DNA of 24,488 nucleotides from a bacterium (GTDB lineage: Bacteria; ARS69). The notes beneath the pieces were generated by a model that saw only the letters and a list, made by a program, of their open reading frames with translations, had not been told where the DNA came from and did not search any database. Positions 23,733 to 24,488 of the stretch are shown in pieces (within the stretch, counting starts at the first letter, position 1; the number at the start of each line of letters is the position of its first letter). The stretch spans positions 1 to 24,488 of the forward strand of contig JALGZR010000056.1 of assembly GCA_025774805.1 (NCBI GenBank). The letters run 5' to 3'. The position numbers and the translations under genes were made by a program.

Positions 23733-23760
23733 TTGACCGACGCGCGGGCCGCGTGATACA
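23733..23760 (+). promoter_or_regulatory. Promoter of the tRNA-Met/tRNA-Val unit
   Basis: TTGACC (23733-23738), 16 bp, GATACA (23755-23760), about 30 bases before tRNA-Met. It is the only good promoter match in the gap between the divergent cytochrome gene and the tRNAs. I found no convincing minus-strand promoter for the cytochrome in the same gap. Confidence 0.6.
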
Positions 23761-23789
23761 CGTCGAGATTCGTTCGGTTCTCTACAATC

Positions 23790-23866
23790 GGGCCCATAGC
23801 TCAGTCGGTCAGAGCAACCGGCTCATAACCGGTCCGTCCTTGGTTCGAGTCCAAGTGGGCCCACCA
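23790..23866 (+). tRNA. tRNA-Met (anticodon CAT)
   Basis: A complete cloverleaf: acceptor GGGCCCA/TGGGCCC, D stem GCTC/GAGC, anticodon stem ACCGG/CCGGT with loop CTCATAA (anticodon CAT), T stem CTTGG/CCAAG with TTCGAGT, and an encoded CCA end. The paired G1-C72 and the absence of three G-C pairs in the anticodon stem argue for elongator rather than initiator Met. A lysidine-modified Ile(CAT) cannot be fully excluded. Confidence 0.93.
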
Positions 23867-23886
23867 GAGGTCGCGGATCGCGGATC

Positions 23887-23964
23887 GGGCGATTAGCTCA
23901 GTTGGTCCAGAGCGCCCGCCTCACACGCGGGAGGTCACTGGTTCAAGTCCAGTATCGCCCACCA
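23887..23964 (+). tRNA. tRNA-Val (anticodon CAC)
   Basis: A complete cloverleaf: acceptor GGGCGAT/ATCGCCC, D stem GCTC/GAGC, anticodon stem CCCGC/GCGGG with loop CTCACAC (anticodon CAC), T stem ACTGG/CCAGT with TTCAAGT, and encoded CCA. It lies 20 bases after tRNA-Met, separated by two tandem GCGGATC units, and is probably co-transcribed with it. Confidence 0.94.
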
Positions 23965-24072
23965 TTCGAACCGCATTCTTCGAGCAAGGAGTGATTCCCG
24001 GCCCAGCCACCTTTCCTCCACACGAGATCCCTCGTCAGGAACGGGACCGGCCGGGTGCTCCTATCTCTGGAT

Positions 24073-24093
24073 GCACCCGCTTTTCGTGGGTGC
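24073..24093 (+). terminator. Hairpin between tRNA-Val and the zinc-ribbon gene
   Basis: GCACCCGC (24073-24080) pairs with GTGGGTGC (24086-24093), one G-U wobble, with loop TTTTC. It lies about 110 bases after tRNA-Val and 18 bases before the next ATG. It could be a late terminator or a structured leader. No T-run follows. Confidence 0.35.
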
Positions 24094-24111
24094 GACGGCA
24101 GGGAAGGAGAA

Positions 24112-24488
24112 ATGGTGTCACCCGAGGAAATCCAGGCCCTCATCGATCTCCAGGAGCTCGACCTCAAGCTCATCGAATACGAGTCCCACCAGAAGGAGCT
24201 TCCCCGACTCGTGCAGGCCATCGAGGGGCCGCTGCAGGTGGCCCGGGAGGCCCGGGAGAGAGTGGAGGCGGATCACGCTCTCGCGAAGAACCGGCACCGC
24301 CAGGTCGAGCGGGACCTCGCCGCGAACAACGAGCAATTCAAGAGGCTCCAGACCCGGCAGATGAGCGTGCGCAACCAGATCGAGTACGAGGCCATCCAGC
24401 ACGAGATGGAGATCCTGAAGGACCGTGCCGACGAGCTGGAAGAGCGGGGCCTGGAGTGGATCGATCGGGCCGACGCGGCGGAGCTCCA
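24112..24488 (+). CDS. Coiled-coil/C4-type zinc-ribbon protein, N-terminal part (3' end outside window)
   Basis: The open frame runs off the window end; 125 codons are visible. It starts MVSPEEIQALIDLQELDLKL and is almost wholly charged and helical, predicting a long coiled-coil hairpin. The segment VRNQIEYEAIQHEMEIL matches the conserved VKTNKEYQALxxEIE-like turn of the DUF164/C4 zinc-ribbon family (CT398/CdsZ-like). The four cysteines of the ribbon would lie downstream and are not visible. The family is widespread with poorly defined, possibly scaffold or chaperone, roles. AAGGAG at 24104-24109 is two bases from ATG 24112 but five from the in-frame GTG 24115, so GTG may be the true start. 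Confidence 0.75.
   Translation, partial: MVSPEEIQALIDLQELDLKLIEYESHQKELPRLVQAIEGPLQVAREARERVEADHALAKNRHRQVERDLAANNEQFKRLQTRQMSVRNQIEYEAIQHEMEILKDRADELEERGLEWIDRADAAEL

Noticed and set aside
23543-23797. Minus-strand 84-codon ORF upstream of the cytochrome gene
   Set aside because: It runs from the tRNA-Met 5' end through the promoter region into the cytochrome start; no ribosome site or recognisable protein features.
23873-23886. Two tandem GCGGATC units between the tRNAs
   Set aside because: Only two 7-bp units in a short spacer; could be chance.

Overview
The window is a GC-rich, densely packed bacterial chromosome segment of mostly conserved housekeeping genes. The organism is Gram-negative-like: it carries a multihaem periplasmic cytochrome, a secreted M28 peptidase ending in a FlgD/T9SS-like C-terminal fold, and a dTDP-rhamnose epimerase. 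That C-terminal fold with very high GC suggests a candidate phylum around the FCB supergroup (Eisenbacteria or Krumholzibacteriota-like). This is inference from gene style, not a phylogeny. I see no phage, transposase, CRISPR array or rRNA.

Layout. 1-3548: end of signal peptidase I (lepB), lepA (4-base overlap) and hemW, with a 184-bp repeat exactly filling the lepA-hemW gap. 3720-6221: secreted M28 metallopeptidase closed by a strong GC hairpin. 6319-9586: sigma70-type promoter with a CIRCE operator, then hrcA, a second inverted copy of the 184-bp repeat, grpE and dnaJ; dnaK is absent from the cluster. 9774-11114: small exported glycine-rich protein and rsmE. 11111-13751: Rrf2-type Fe-S regulator (minus strand, tail-to-tail with rsmE) divergent from an OPT-family transporter. 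13770-22021: mutS2, dnaG, rpoD, rfbC and an MFS transporter, a variant of the macromolecular-synthesis operon. 22158-23546 (minus): octahaem cytochrome of the hydroxylamine-oxidoreductase family. 23790-23964: tRNA-Met(CAT) and tRNA-Val(CAC). 24112-end: start of a coiled-coil/C4 zinc-ribbon protein.

The most unusual content lies between genes. Two 184-bp elements, in opposite orientation and alignable without gaps, each fill an intra-operon gap. Their 113-bp core is about 94% identical, while their self-complementary ends have diverged, with some compensatory changes. A second short motif (CTA-R-CC-N-GCATYTCTC) directly follows three stop codons. The tetranucleotide CTAG is almost absent from the window, and nearly every remaining copy sits at a stop codon or at the end of the repeat. 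The mutS2 promoter lies inside an inverted repeat with a 12-bp palindrome and is followed by a tiny ORF and a leader hairpin.
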